Source: Diphasiastrum complanatum (lineage: Eukaryota > Streptophyta > Lycopodiopsida > Lycopodiales > Lycopodiaceae). From it: 64,000 bases of DNA. Made by a program: the position numbers and the translations under genes. How positions within the stretch are numbered: the stretch's first letter is position 1; the number at the start of each line of letters is the position of its first letter. The notes beneath the pieces are model-generated. The model was not told the origin of the DNA, made no database searches, and saw nothing but the letters and a program-made list of their open reading frames with translations. The stretch covers positions 28,224,649 to 28,288,648 of the forward strand of contig CM055100.1 of the NCBI GenBank assembly GCA_029204225.1, read 5' to 3'. Of the stretch, positions 53,003 through 64,000 are shown piece by piece.

Positions 53003-54850
53003 CTACATCAAGATGGCTCCAATCGCATAATCACTAGCATCAATCATAACCACAAATGGTTTCCAAGGATTGCAAATCAAGATTGGTGCATTTGTCATAC
53101 TTTTCTTAAGCAACTCAAAACTATTATTCATATCCTCTATCCACACCACAAGTGAACTCTTAGCCCTCTGGCTAAGTTTCTTAAAGCCTTTCAAAGCTTG
53201 AGTGAGGGGAAATGGCATCCTAGCAAAATGGGATATATGCCAACGGAAAAACCTCACAAAATCCAAGAAAGACTTGACTTACTGAAGTGTAGTAGGAACT
53301 GGCTAGTCAATAACCCTCAAGATATGGTCGGCCTTTACTCCTCTTTCGAAAATCTTATGCCCCAGGTATAATAATTCTCTAATGAAAAAATTATAGTTAG
53401 GCTCTTTGGCAAAGAGTTTTTATTTACTTAAGATGTCCAAGACAATCATAAGATGCTCTTTATGTTCCACCAAAGTCTTACTAAACACTGGGATATCATC
53501 CAACAACACTACCATGAATCTTCCCAAATATGGCCTGAACAAATCGTTCATCATTTGTTGGAAAGTCGCTAGTGCATTAGCTAAACCAAATGGAAGCACC
53601 AATAACTCGTAGTGTCCAAACCAAGTTCAAAAACCCATCTTAGGTATATCCTCTACCTTAATGTGAATCTGATGATACTCTAATCTTAGATCTGTCTTGG
53701 TAAAATACCTTGCACCACCAAGATAATCTGTTAGGTCATTCATCCGTGGTAGTGGATACCTATTCTTAATTGTAACTTTGTTCAAATTTTTATAGTCCAT
53801 GCAAAACCTTATAATCCCATCTTTCTTGGTGACTAGAACCACTGGTGATGCCCAAGAAGACTTAGTAGGTTTAACCCACCCTTTCTCTAGATACTCACTT
53901 AATTGCCTTTGTAGCTCAGCCTCTTTTGATGCACTCATCCGATAAGGGTGTTGTAGGTACAAGATAAATCTTGTGATCTACAAATGTTTCAGGTGGTAAA
54001 CGTATTGGAAGGTCTAGAAAAATATTATTGAATTCTTGCCTAAGTTCACTATAGGCTTCAAATTCAGGAGTGTTCTCACTAGGTAAGTTCATGGCATTAA
54101 GTTTAATACTCTCATCATCGCAACAAATCAAGTTCTTGTGAAAACATAAATAAACTTTATACTTTGTGTTCTTTAGCAACAAAATAAGTCCATGCTTAGA
54201 GTAAGGTTTAATACTAGTAGCATCAACACTTAAACTAGCACTTATCTTTATTAAAGAACAATCATGCATAAAAGTTAAAGATTTTTCAACAAAATCAATT
54301 TTCAATAATTTATTTTTATCATAATGCCATTGTTGTATCCACATTTGCTAAATTAATAACATGGAATTCTAGTTTCTCAACTTAGTCCTATATGTGCAAT
54401 GGTATATTAGGAACCGCATAACTCATGGGTTCAAAATTACATCCAGATGCCAACATCACACAATACTTCTTCTCAGTTTTTTGGATGGGAAGCTTTAGCA
54501 TCTGCACCAAATTCACATTTATAAAATTACGAGTGGATCTTGTGTCAAAAAGTACATTAACAACATGTTCTCCAATTTCAACTTTAATGCAAATTAAGTC
54601 ATTAAGTCTTTAAAGCATTGAACTAAGAAAACAAACATCCATCTCATGACTTTGAGATATGATACCTGAGATTGAGGCTTTGTTTTTTAAACAATCACGT
54701 GGAAGGAGACTCTCTCCATTGCAATTGAAGCAAAGATTCTTCTTCCGTGCTTCTGCTAGGTCCTTCTTGCCACCTTGATGATTATCAAGGTGGTGTTTGG
54801 GTTTCTTAAAATTAGGATTGGAAGATGTCTCATTGGTAACTTCCTTATCC
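53003..54850 (-). pseudogene. Chromovirus-type gypsy gag end, protease, RT and RNase H start
   Basis: Minus-strand relic. Near 54740-54700 a knuckle C-F-N-C-N-G-E-S-L-L-P-R-D-C has Leu in place of His. Near 54560 the protease site reads F-D-T-R-S-T-R-N-F-I instead of D-S-G-x-T-x-N-F-I. RT from 53962 has W-A-S-P-V-V-L-V-T-K-K-D-G, R-F-C-M-D-Y-K-N-L-N, Y-P-L-P-R-M, then (53602-53420) [10 protein letters not shown] and L-L-D-D-I-P-V-F-S, where Tyr of Y-L-D-D is Leu. 53266-53003 begins RNase H (V-V-M-I-D-A-S-D-Y-A-I-G-A-I-L). Integrase is absent. Confidence 0.87.
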
Positions 54851-54953
54851 TAGTATAGGGGTATAGGGTTTAGGGTCGGTGTCGGTGTATTATAGGGGTT
54901 CGTCATTGGGAGTGGAAACCTTGCCTTCTCCTGCATAACACGATGATAGAAGG

Positions 54954-55079
<126 letters not shown>

Positions 55080-55439
55080 CCAAAATTTTATTAGCAGAGT
55101 TTTATAATGAGAATAAAGATGTGATACGAAAGAGATGGCTCCCTTTTATAGATTCCAAATGTGTTCCTCCCTTATCAGCAAGCAACTTTTGAGAAGAACT
55201 GAATGAATGCCAGCAGACTCCAGCCAACTGGCAGCATTTTTTGATGACCTAATTGCTTAATATAAGTAGATGTTCATATTTCAACATCTTAACTTAGATC
55301 AAGTATTGAATAGTTAGCTCTCTCTCAAGCCTGCGAGCTTGAACACTCTTGAGCATTCTAGCTCAGTTCTTTAGAGTTGATTAGAGATTGCTATTGCACT
55401 TACTGCTTATCAGCGGTCACACTTAATTTAGACTTATAT

Positions 55440-55566
55440 TCTAGCAGCTCAGAGATAGCTAGTTTTTGGATTACTAGAGTTCAGGATATATAGGAGCCTA
55501 GTACGTTCTTGTTTTTTCAGAGCTAGTTCATATTATGTTTGTGTAATCTCTGTTCCTCGATTTTAA
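55440..55566 (+). other. Leader of a copia element, primer site degraded
   Basis: Homologous base by base to the leader at 7860-7950 (complement). Where the primer site should stand, the sequence is GCAGCTCAGAGATAGCTAG, a decayed TGGTATCAGAGCACTAG. Confidence 0.6.
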
Positions 55567-56460
55567 TGGAAGGTTTAACCTCAAAGATCCGTTTGATCAA
55601 CAAGTTCAACGGAGATGATTTTCACATGTGGAAATTCAAGATGAGGATGATCTTGATTGAGAAGGAGCTATGGGGATACGTAAACGGTTCAATAGCCAGA
55701 TCAGCAAAATTTGAATTGCTCCCAACATGGGAAGCAAAGGATGGCAAAGCACTTGCCATTGTATCCTTGAATCTGAAAGATACTCAAATTGCTCACGTAT
55801 CAAACAACACCACCTCCAAAAAAGCGTGGGACATTTTAACAAGTATCTACGAGACTTCATATGTATCGACTCGTCTCTTTCTGAGGAAGAAGGTACTTAC
55901 ACTCAAGATGAGTGAAGGCACCTCAGTCAGCGATCACCTGAATGAGTTAAAATAGTTGCTGAATCAGCTTGTTGCGATAGGTTCCCCCATATCAAAAGAA
56001 GACTCAACGATGTCTCTTCTTATCATTCTTCCATCCTCCTACGATAATCTAGTATTGCTTTTGAGCAATACTCCTACGCTGTATCTTCATAAACTGACAG
56101 CAAGTTTGTTGTAGGAAGAAGTTAGGAGAAAAAGCTTATCCACGACAAGTACCAAGTCAATGGAATTGTACTCTAATAGGCATCAGTCCAAGAAGAAGAA
56201 TTTCAAGGACAAGAAGACAAAGGCAGAGCAGCCAGATTCAACGCAACAACAGCATGGACAACAACAACCATCCAAGACCAAACTCTTTTGATGATATTAC
56301 AAAAGATCAAATAATGACATTAAGGATTGTCGCATCCTCAAGCACAATGAAACGAGAAAGAAGATGCAGTAGCACCAAGACGGAGGTTCTGACTCTATCA
56401 AACTAACTTTTTTTCACGAGCACATGTATGGGGCCATTCAAATCACCGAATAAAAAATAT
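55567..56460 (+). pseudogene. Copia gag, near complete
   Basis: ATG at 55567 (M-E-G-L-T-S-K-I-R-L-I-N-K-F-N-G-D-D-F) preceded by the same leader as the 7.8-kb gag. W-K-F-K-M-R-M-I-L-I-E-K-E-L-W, A-W-D-I-L-T-S-I-Y and L-N-E-L-K are UBN2 landmarks. After stops at 55955 and near 56113 the Lys/Gln-rich nucleocapsid continues with a zinc knuckle whose first Cys codon is destroyed (stop, then Y-Y-K-R-S-N-N-D-I-K-D-C). No protease or pol follows. Confidence 0.83.
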
Positions 56461-56643
56461 TACCATCATTTTTAGGATTTCTTACATTTTTGTTTTCTTC
56501 TAAGATCCAATGTTTCAAGAAACCCAAATTTTTTTTCATAAGGCCCATTCCTAATTTAGTTAATTGCATTTCATTGTCCCTTTCTTTATATCCATAATTT
56601 TTTCATATGACCTCGGATGTCAGTACTGCAAAAACGAAAGTTG

Positions 56644-56945
56644 TTGGATAACGTGGCCCAAATAGGCTGCAGAGATGTTCAGTGAGGTGTCACAGTGCAC
56701 TACTAGTGGTGCATGGGCCTTGGAGGGTATACCCATTGGGCTCTCACTAGTGCATGCTTGATTGTGTGATTAGTAGCTACATGCTACTGGTGTGATTCCT
56801 CCTTCCCTTGTGAAGATTGATCCATTGCTTGGGGGCTAGATCCGTAAGATCTAGGTCTGGTTGGGTTGGTTTGTCCACCATCCAATTCCCTTGTGTTGCT
56901 TGTTATTGGCGTGCTTAGTGTAGGATCCTTGTGATAGGTCTTTAT
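56644..56945 (+). repeat. Possible copia LTR
   Basis: Starts TGTTGGATAACGTGG and is followed at 56948 by TGGTATTAGAGT, a primer-site-like sequence. No partner copy in the window. Confidence 0.4.
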
Positions 56946-56947
56946 AT

Positions 56948-56959
56948 TGGTATTAGAGT
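56948..56959 (+). promoter_or_regulatory. Primer-binding-site-like sequence
   Basis: TGGTATTAGAGT, two changes from TGGTATCAGAGC. Confidence 0.5.
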
Positions 56960-57566
56960 AAGTTCTAAGCGGTTTTGCCATTAGCTTGTGCTCAAAAGGA
57001 GTCAAGGTTGTGAGTGGATTTGGAATCCGAAAATTTCGACTCTTTGGTAAAAGCAAAATAGTGTGCAATAGGCTTGGTGGAGTTTCAAATTTCTCTCCCC
57101 GTGAGTCACTATTTTTGGCAGTAATTGATTGTGTGGTAAGTGCACTACTAGGTACACAATCGATTGGTTATTTTGCACTCGTAAATAGTGATTTTGGAAG
57201 AAGACTTCGATTTCTTTTTTTCCACTCTGCCATTACTTTTTTGTTGGACACTTGAGAATAAGCAACCGTAGTTTTTCGAGGTTATGCTAGACTTTTTAGG
57301 CTTCTTCTAATCACATATGCAAAGCTCATGATATGGCCTGTATTTGATATGTGATTGGTTTTGGTTAGCAATTCGCAATGTCTTTGCTTTATAGTAATTA
57401 AGCCCAGTTAGGCATAATTTGCATAAGCACGAAAAAGATATTCTATATTGCTTAATCAATCTTTTTGCCCAAAAGTGTTGGAAAAAGTTTTTGCATGAGT
57501 AGCATCGAAATTTCTCGATGTGGAAACTTGAGAAAAATGAGTTTTTCTCATTTTTTCACAATAAAT

Positions 57567-58155
57567 TTATGAGGAATGGCTATAAGCCAAAAAAATTTGC
57601 CTTTTCTGCAGCTTTGAAATAGTTTTCTTCTTGTGCCATTTTGTGGACATGTTGTATTCATGCAGGTAGACAGAATTGAATTGTTTACTAATTCTCAACC
57701 AAAATGCTTCTTTAATAGTTTTAGAAACAACGATATACTCTGCTTCTGTCAAGGAAAGAGCAATAGAGGTGTGCCCATCTTGCATCGGAATATCCACTGA
57801 GCCGATGGAGATTGTCGTTGTCGACTTCCCCATAGCAGATGCACTGGTCCGTAGTAGCTCGAATATATCTCATGACTCTTATAAGAGTCTTCCAATGGGT
57901 AATGCCAAGGTTAGCCATGAATTGGACGAGTGAGCTTACTACAAAAGCGATATCAGGTCTTGTGTAGACCATTGCATACATGAGAGATCCAAGTATCGAT
58001 TGATACAAATACTCTCTCATCTGCTCCTCTTCCTGCTTGGTCTGGGGACATTGGTCCTTCGACAATTGCAGGCCTGGATCCATCGGTGGGTGAGCTAATT
58101 TGTAATTGATCAGATTATATCTATTTATCAAATAGATTACAAACAAGAAACCCAT
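57567..58155 (-). pseudogene. Copia RT end and RNase H fragment
   Basis: Minus strand. 58155-57721 has P-P-M-D-P-G-L-Q-L, S-L-M-Y-A-M-V-Y-T-R-P-D-I-A-F-V-V and L-S-G-Y-S-D-A-R-W. A shift leads to 57833-57567 with S-I-A-L-S-L-T-E-A-E-Y-I-V-V, the RNase H acidic block. Closest in the window to element A (2200-2700). No C-terminal D-I-F-T-K-A-L part. Confidence 0.85.
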
Positions 58156-58291
58156 ACAAATTGAGCAAAATGCTTCAAAAAGTAATCCTAAAATACACTT
58201 TCAACACTATTATGCCAAACCAAGATGCCTAAATGCATTCTAATAACCATCCATGGATTAGGAATATGCTGAAAATGAAAAATTGGCATAG

Positions 58292-58314
58292 CTCCCCATC
58301 AACGGCGCCAAAAT
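58292..58314 (-). promoter_or_regulatory. tRNA-Asp-type primer-binding site (gypsy)
   Basis: Complement ATTTTGGCGCCGTTGATGGGGAG, an almost exact match over TTTGGCGCCGTTG to the Tat/Athila primer site; directly follows the LTR end ...TTGCTACA. Confidence 0.85.
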
Positions 58315-59079
<765 letters not shown>

Positions 59080-59116
59080 ATCATGTCGAGGCTTATATTT
59101 AAGGTCGTGAACAATG

Positions 59117-60150
59117 GCAATTTAATAAAGCAAAGAGACTCAAAATTTTACATTCCTTGGAGATTCCCGATAAGAAATAGAAAGATAATTGAATGAAGAA
59201 GAGTCATGATGCTATGTGGGTAGTTGTTGACAAGTTAATCAAAATTAACCAATTTATACCAGCTAAATCTATTGTCAAGACATCTAAACTATCTCAGCTT
59301 TTTGTTAAAAAGTTGTTTAGATTGCATGGATCACCAAATAAAATTGTCAATAATTGAGATTCCAAGTTTAGTTTTGAATTCTCATAGTTAGTTTTGAAAA
59401 CTTGAAACAACCCTTAGTCTAAGTTCTTTGAATCACCAAGAATCAATGGGCAAACAAAACATATTAATCAGATAATAGAAAATATGCTTAGAGCATGTAT
59501 ATCTCATAGATAATATGGTTGAGAAAAGCGTCATCCAATAATTGCCACTAAATATAGTCCTTTTACGCTGATGTATGACTTTCAACAACATTCACCAGTT
59601 TATGTGTGACTCAAAGAATTTAAGGTGCAAGCTGTAATTAATTTCTTGTAAGATATATATGAAATGTTGTAACTGGCCAAAGAGAGCATTAAAACCATTC
59701 AAGATAGAGCTCAATAATATGCTAACCATAGTCACTCATCTCAAAAATTTGAGGTCAACAGAACCTAGATGTATCCTAAATCCTAAAATTTTCTAAGGTA
59801 TTTCAAATTGAAAAATGTCATAAGCTATCTCCACGATATAGTAGACCTTACAAGGTTGTAAAGTAAATTACCTAGATCGTTTATGAACTAGATCTTCTAG
59901 TTCGAGTTGGGGTTCATCATGTATTCCATGTAAGTCGTTTGAAGGAATGACATAGTAGAAATGATGACCTCATTTCAAAAGGAGGATCTCACTACCATTG
60001 TAGCTATACTAGATAAGATTGTTGACACCAGTTGAGAAACCATATGGTTTTTAGATATAAGGTACATTAGAAAATCAGATGGTAAGGACACTTGGATGAG
60101 AGAAGACTATCTAAAAATCATTTATTTTAATTTGTTTCCTTAAGAGGAGG
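59117..60150 (+). pseudogene. Chromovirus gypsy integrase with chromodomain-like tail
   Basis: Readable through many stops: H-S-L-E-I-P-D-K-K near 59152, H-D-A-M-W-V-V-V-D-K-L-I-K (first catalytic Asp region) near 59210, H-G-S-P-N-K-I-V-N-N where Asp of the second catalytic position is Asn, N-G-Q-T-K-H-I-N-Q-I-I-E-N near 59448, L-S-P-R-Y and V-H-H-V-F-H-V-S-R-L-K near 59910, and W-M-R-E-D-Y-L-K near 60093, reminiscent of a chromodomain. It is inactive. Protease and RT are absent; it abuts the inverted LTR at 59079. Confidence 0.8.
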
Positions 60151-60837
60151 CTCTTAAAGAGAAGAGAATGCGTACTGACTCACCTAAGATGAGGGTCTCA
60201 TTTCGTGAGTTGAAATACTAGTATGGAGATACAAATCATTTGGGTGCCAAACATTAATATTCTCAATTGGCATCTCAGATTTATCTATATTTTTGGGGCG
60301 AAGGTTATCTTCCAAAGGAAGTACCTGTTTTGAAGTCAGGCAAGTGTTCAGAAGTTTACTGCTTTGGGAACCTTCGCCGACCATAATATCATCATTATGA
60401 ACCTTTGTCGACATGAAGATGGATTTAGAATGCCAAAATTAGGTTGGACATAGGTTCAGATCCTGAAAATTTTCATTAAATACGGTACTTGGGTGAATGA
60501 TGCACCTAGGCAATAGTTAAACCCTCGCCAGATCTTTAGAACCTTCGCTGAACTACACCAATGGTCAGAAACCTTCGCCGAGAATTATAGAAGCTATTTT
60601 TATATTACTGAGCATGCCTACAAATCTTTGTCCATAACTGATTAGCCAAACTAGTACTTTGTCTAATGGACCCTCAAAATTAGCCTATATAAAAGAGATA
60701 AATTTCTCACTTGTGCTAGTGAAGCTCTTGCGAATTTTTCCCGTGACCAAACTTTTCCGATACTTTCTTACAACCTTTTGATACACTCTTAAGTCTTCTC
60801 TGATTTCAGTTTTGACTTTTTGCCATCATGTCATCTA
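60151..60837. other. Spacer with recurring CCTTCGCCGA motifs
   Basis: No gene seen. GAACCTTCGCCGA, GAACCTTTGTCGA, GAACCTTCGCTGA and AAACCTTCGCCGA recur between 60368 and 60580. A TATATAAAAG element lies at 60688, about 150 bases before the next ORF start. Confidence 0.6.
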
Positions 60838-63684
60838 CTAATACTAGCATTCACCTCGATATGTGGTTCACCGTGATGTTCCAACTGCAACGGATCTCAT
60901 GGTGCTTCCTAGCACAAGCAGGGTGGCTGAGTGGATGACCCTTTTCTGAGCCCCCTTGCTCACTGCAACGGGTATCCATGAGCGTGGCTTTTCAAACAAA
61001 ATCAATATTCAATTTATTACCATGGGCTTTAGTACTTGGGACGAGAATAAATAAGTTTTATATCACCTATTAGGGAGCTTCCCACAAGGTGCGAGTTACT
61101 GATGCCACTCTTGCTACTATAGGAATAGTTTCTAGACCATGCCCATTGTCAAACCATAAGCATGCCAAAAATATCATAAATCCTTGCATGGACACCGCCA
61201 TAGACTTATATTGGACCAATGATGGTTACTTGGTAGAGGCCATCTGAGATCCAGCCCTCCAGTCGATCGCCCAGTTACTAAACAACTTCTTGATGGTTGG
61301 CAACCTCATGAAGGAAATGATCTCATCTCAAATTCTCCATCGTTTGGTAGAATCTAACTATAAGTTAGGTTAGGGACCCTTAGAACCTTATAACTGGTAT
61401 GAAACAGTTTTTGGAGAGCTCAACAGAGCCGTTAAGGCTAACACCAAACAACAGTTTGCTGCTAGCTCTCTTTTGTCATCCTTATCCGCCTCGTACCTCA
61501 ATAATTAGATCCATGGATTTAGTGCTGAGTTAGTGCTAGCCACCTGTAAAGTAGCACCAACCAAGTCTCCAGCCGGGCATCCAGCTCACAGAGTCGTCAA
61601 TGGGTACGTAGCAAGATTGTCATTCTCGACTCGCCTCCTGTGTCTCGTCATCGAACTTGGCAACCATCATCAACTGTGCTACCGCCCCCCCCCCCCCCCC
61701 CCCCCCCCACTGCCACTCGCACCACACTACCTATTAACTTCAGCTGTGCAAACTGCCTCACCCCCACAAACCCGAGCTACTTCACCGGACACTCAACAAT
61801 TTATGGATATGTTCGATGATTCCGATCTAGGGGCAGATGAACTATTTCTTAGAGCCCTGTGTCCTTTGAACTAAAATCTCCCGAAAGAGGATTCGAACAA
61901 TTCCATGAAACTTTTGATACATTTCATATAGCACCAAAACAGACAGAGCTCTCGAGATCAGTCACGATATACGATTAGGATCGTTCATGCAGTTGTATTT
62001 TCGAAGTATTTGGATACCACTATTCCAGAATGATTTGAAGGAGAAGATATCTTCAAAGAGAAAGATCCACAAGCAAGGCATCAAGGCCAATCAAGACAAG
62101 CTCTTGGATCTCCTATTCCTTCTACTGCTGCTGCTGCTACTACACCCATGGATTTTGGTGACACACTTGGTTTAGTTTCTAACCTTGCATGAGTGATCCA
62201 GACCAAGATTGATGAGAAGATTGCAATGGAGAAGCACATCTCTGAATTGGGATCAAAAAACACTCTGATCAACCAGAAAGTCATCTAGCTGAATAGAGAG
62301 TTCAAGATCGCCAAACCGCACGAAGCAAGGTCAGAATTGGAGTTGAAAAAGACCAAGCAATCTGTAGAGACCTTGGAAGGAAATGTGGCCATGCTCTAGA
62401 ATACTCTGACAACTGTGCAAGATAAAGTTGATAAGGCAGTTCAAGATGCAAAACAACAAGTGTTGCTATTAAGAGGGCAACTAGATATGGCAAACTTGGA
62501 TCGAGAAATGATCCAAGGTGAATTGGATGCCACGAATCTGGAGAGAGATACTTATCTCCAAACAAAAGTGCCAAACCGTCCTATTCCACCAGAGGAGGTC
62601 TGTTATCTATTTAAAAAGGTCGAGACCTACAACAAATCATTGGCCGAGTTCTAGTGTTGATTTGACAGACTCAAACGAATGGCATCGGCTGAGTTGGCAA
62701 AGGCAAAGTCCACTATTAAAGAATATGAAAAAAGTTGTCGCTCAAGTCCTAGAGACAACCCCGCATATTCAAGTACCATTGATACCTCAGTTCTCGCCAT
62801 CACAACAAGATCAGGGAGAAATGGATATTGGAATGAATCAAGGGGCACATGAAAAAAAAACCACCATGACTTCTCAAGCCATCAACGCGGGCCCATCTAC
62901 ATCAATGACAAGGCTCTTATTCCAAAAACCGATCACCGTCGAAGAAGAGATCTAGAAGTTTTTATATCAGCATCCACATGAGTCCTCGAGGGGTGGTTGG
63001 ATGATAAAGTTTAAGACTTCAGAGATTGCAGATGGCAAGGAATTGGATAAGCTACCCGCATTGGGTGAGCAACCAACATGGAAAAGAACGATATTTGAGA
63101 AAGCTCCAAATTCTATAAGGAGCTATGTTGCAAGCCATCACCAGCTTCGGGTGGATCCATACTACGTTCCGATGCCGCGAAGAAATAAATGAAAAGATTT
63201 GGGTGTGCCAATGGATCAAATCAATATCCATACTCCAAATTGGCCCATAATCTATCAAAAATACAATTGGACAATTGTAGTGGATTTCAATAGAGCCCTA
63301 CAGGCCTATGGATACGAATACACGTCTTCACTAGATCCAACCGTTAGGCAGTCGGCTATTTTTTGGGAACGATTTGACCAAGTTGGTGTCCGTTTCTACC
63401 AGATGGGATGATTGCCTACCCACATTGGCTTTCGATCCAAATGTCCCTATGGCATTCGACAAGGTTCAAGATCAATTGCTTGTAGCCAGATTGTACTTGC
63501 GATGCTGGGTGGATTGTGGGAGTCTAGATTTACAACATGGACAACTTCTAATTGGATTTCAGATGCAAATAAGTGCTTTCTTCTGCACAAGATGGATTTC
63601 AACATGGATCGCCTGGAGTTCATGGAAAAAGTGCAATATCAACTGATCAAGGTGCGAAGAGAGGTCAACCAGAGCCCTAAATAA
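60838..63684 (+). pseudogene. Extra coiled-coil ORF of a gypsy element, copy 2 (about 900 codons)
   Basis: Long non-pol ORF ending 50 bases before a 3' LTR. After ATG at 60838 (M-S-S-T-N-T-S-I-H-L) the frame shifts a few times up to 61085. From 61086 to about 62720 a single frame holds with only point stops (e.g. 61245, 61371, 61506). One shift near 62726, in an A run, leads to a second frame kept to the TAA at 63684. Parts: N-terminal domain (I-D-L-Y-W-T-N-D-G-Y near 61205); a Pro run encoded by 24 consecutive C (61685-61708); a coiled coil (62193-62720) with heptads; a C-terminal domain with F-L-Y-Q-H-P-H-E-S-S-R-G-G-W near 62960 and W-K-R-T-I-F-E-K-A. The coil and F-L-x-Q-H-P motif are shared with 17553-18424. 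No retroviral enzyme or envelope signature and no clear membrane segment. Position resembles env-like ORFs of Athila; function unknown. Confidence 0.7.
61685..61708 (+). repeat. Run of 24 C
   Basis: Uninterrupted cytosines inside the extra ORF, read as eight prolines in frame; guanine-rich on the opposite strand. The exact length is prone to sequencing error. Confidence 0.9.
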
Positions 63685-63717
63685 ATAATCTTGTGAGGTG
63701 TCATGGGACCACCACCA

Positions 63718-63734
63718 ATTTTGATGGGGGATAC
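63718..63734 (+). other. Polypurine-like tract before the 3' LTR
   Basis: TTTGATGGGGGATAC immediately before TGTTGGAGG; the GGGGGA core and position fit a plus-strand primer. Confidence 0.7.
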
Positions 63735-64000
63735 TGTTGGAGGGTTTGCGGATATTGAGGCAACCCTAACCCTAGTTAATAAGTGAGAGGGATTTGGCAC
63801 CTTGTGTGTGTAAGTCCAACCCGATGATCACATAGTTATTTGACTAGTTAGAAGTTAATAAAAGGACCTTAGGCCTTTTTGCGGGACTTTTACTGTCGTA
63901 GGGCCTAATAGTCGAGTTAGTAAATAAAAGGGGGTTACCACCAAAATTCATATTCCTATTGGTTCCCTCCAATTCTTGAATGGGCTCCCACACTTTTTCA
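63735..64000 (+). repeat. Gypsy 3' LTR, runs off the window
   Basis: Starts TGTTGGAGGGTTTGCGGATA and aligns with the complement of 58850-59079. Together with the extra ORF it marks the 3' end of a plus-strand gypsy element, independent of the inverted LTR at 58.3-59.1 kb. Confidence 0.85.

Noticed and set aside
60838-63684. Extra ORF as a classic envelope glycoprotein
   Set aside because: No signal peptide, no membrane span and no cysteine pattern were seen; only its position recalls env-like ORFs.

Overview
The window looks like nuclear DNA of a land plant with a large, repeat-rich genome. The evidence is plant-type copia and gypsy LTR retrotransposons with initiator-tRNA-Met or tRNA-Asp-like primer sites, a plant hAT transposase of the DUF659 type, spliced host genes with GT-AG introns, and long AT-rich stretches. 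I cannot name the species. No bacterial operons, rRNA or CRISPR array are visible. Most of the sequence is old, broken, nested mobile elements.

Layout. 0-5.7 kb: decayed copia element A (+), facing the gag/protease end of a second copia (-). 5.7-8.8 kb: retroelement shards, a 25-bp minisatellite, a truncated copia gag (-) with its primer site. 8.9-12 kb: a copia family with three LTR copies and a repeated RNase H-LTR module. 12-17.5 kb: a copia gag-protease (+) joined to an inverted, rearranged copia pol (-), with a 107-bp near-perfect palindrome. 17.5-24 kb: a gypsy RT (-) followed by an unusual coiled-coil ORF; the RT is split by a complete 4.7-kb LTR element with matching target duplications and its own zinc-knuckle ORF. 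24-25.4 kb: two exons of a plant short-chain dehydrogenase without the catalytic half. 26.4-28.8 kb: another gypsy pol relic (-). 30.5-40.2 kb: the one host gene that looks intact, a four-exon CCHC zinc-knuckle/KH-domain RNA-binding protein (-), whose 6.4-kb last intron holds a GC-rich hAT transposon relic. 41-43.3 kb: copia RNase H scrap, a miniature LTR element (TRIM) with a tRNA-like segment in its LTR, and a degenerate ORF preceded by 24-bp repeats. 44.6-52.4 kb: a complete copia element with 1.1-kb LTRs and an 18-G polypurine tract, interrupted by foreign DNA that includes a gypsy-type gag. 53-55 kb: chromovirus-type gypsy relic (-) and a (GA)n tract. 55.5-58.2 kb: copia gag (+) and RNase H (-) scraps. 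58.3-60.2 kb: an inverted gypsy LTR and a chromovirus integrase. 60.8-64 kb: a roughly 900-codon, non-pol coiled-coil ORF running into a 3' LTR that continues past the window edge.

The strongest candidate for something undescribed is this extra ORF. Two copies (17.5-18.4 kb and 60.8-63.7 kb) share a distinctive coiled-coil/C-terminal protein. One lies beside a Tat/Athila-like RT. The other lies directly before an LTR whose sibling copy carries a tRNA-Asp-type primer site. A possible third copy of its N-terminal part is at 42.7-43.3 kb. Second candidates are the TRIM with pol III-like boxes in its LTR and the non-autonomous element at 19-23.8 kb with a private zinc-knuckle ORF.
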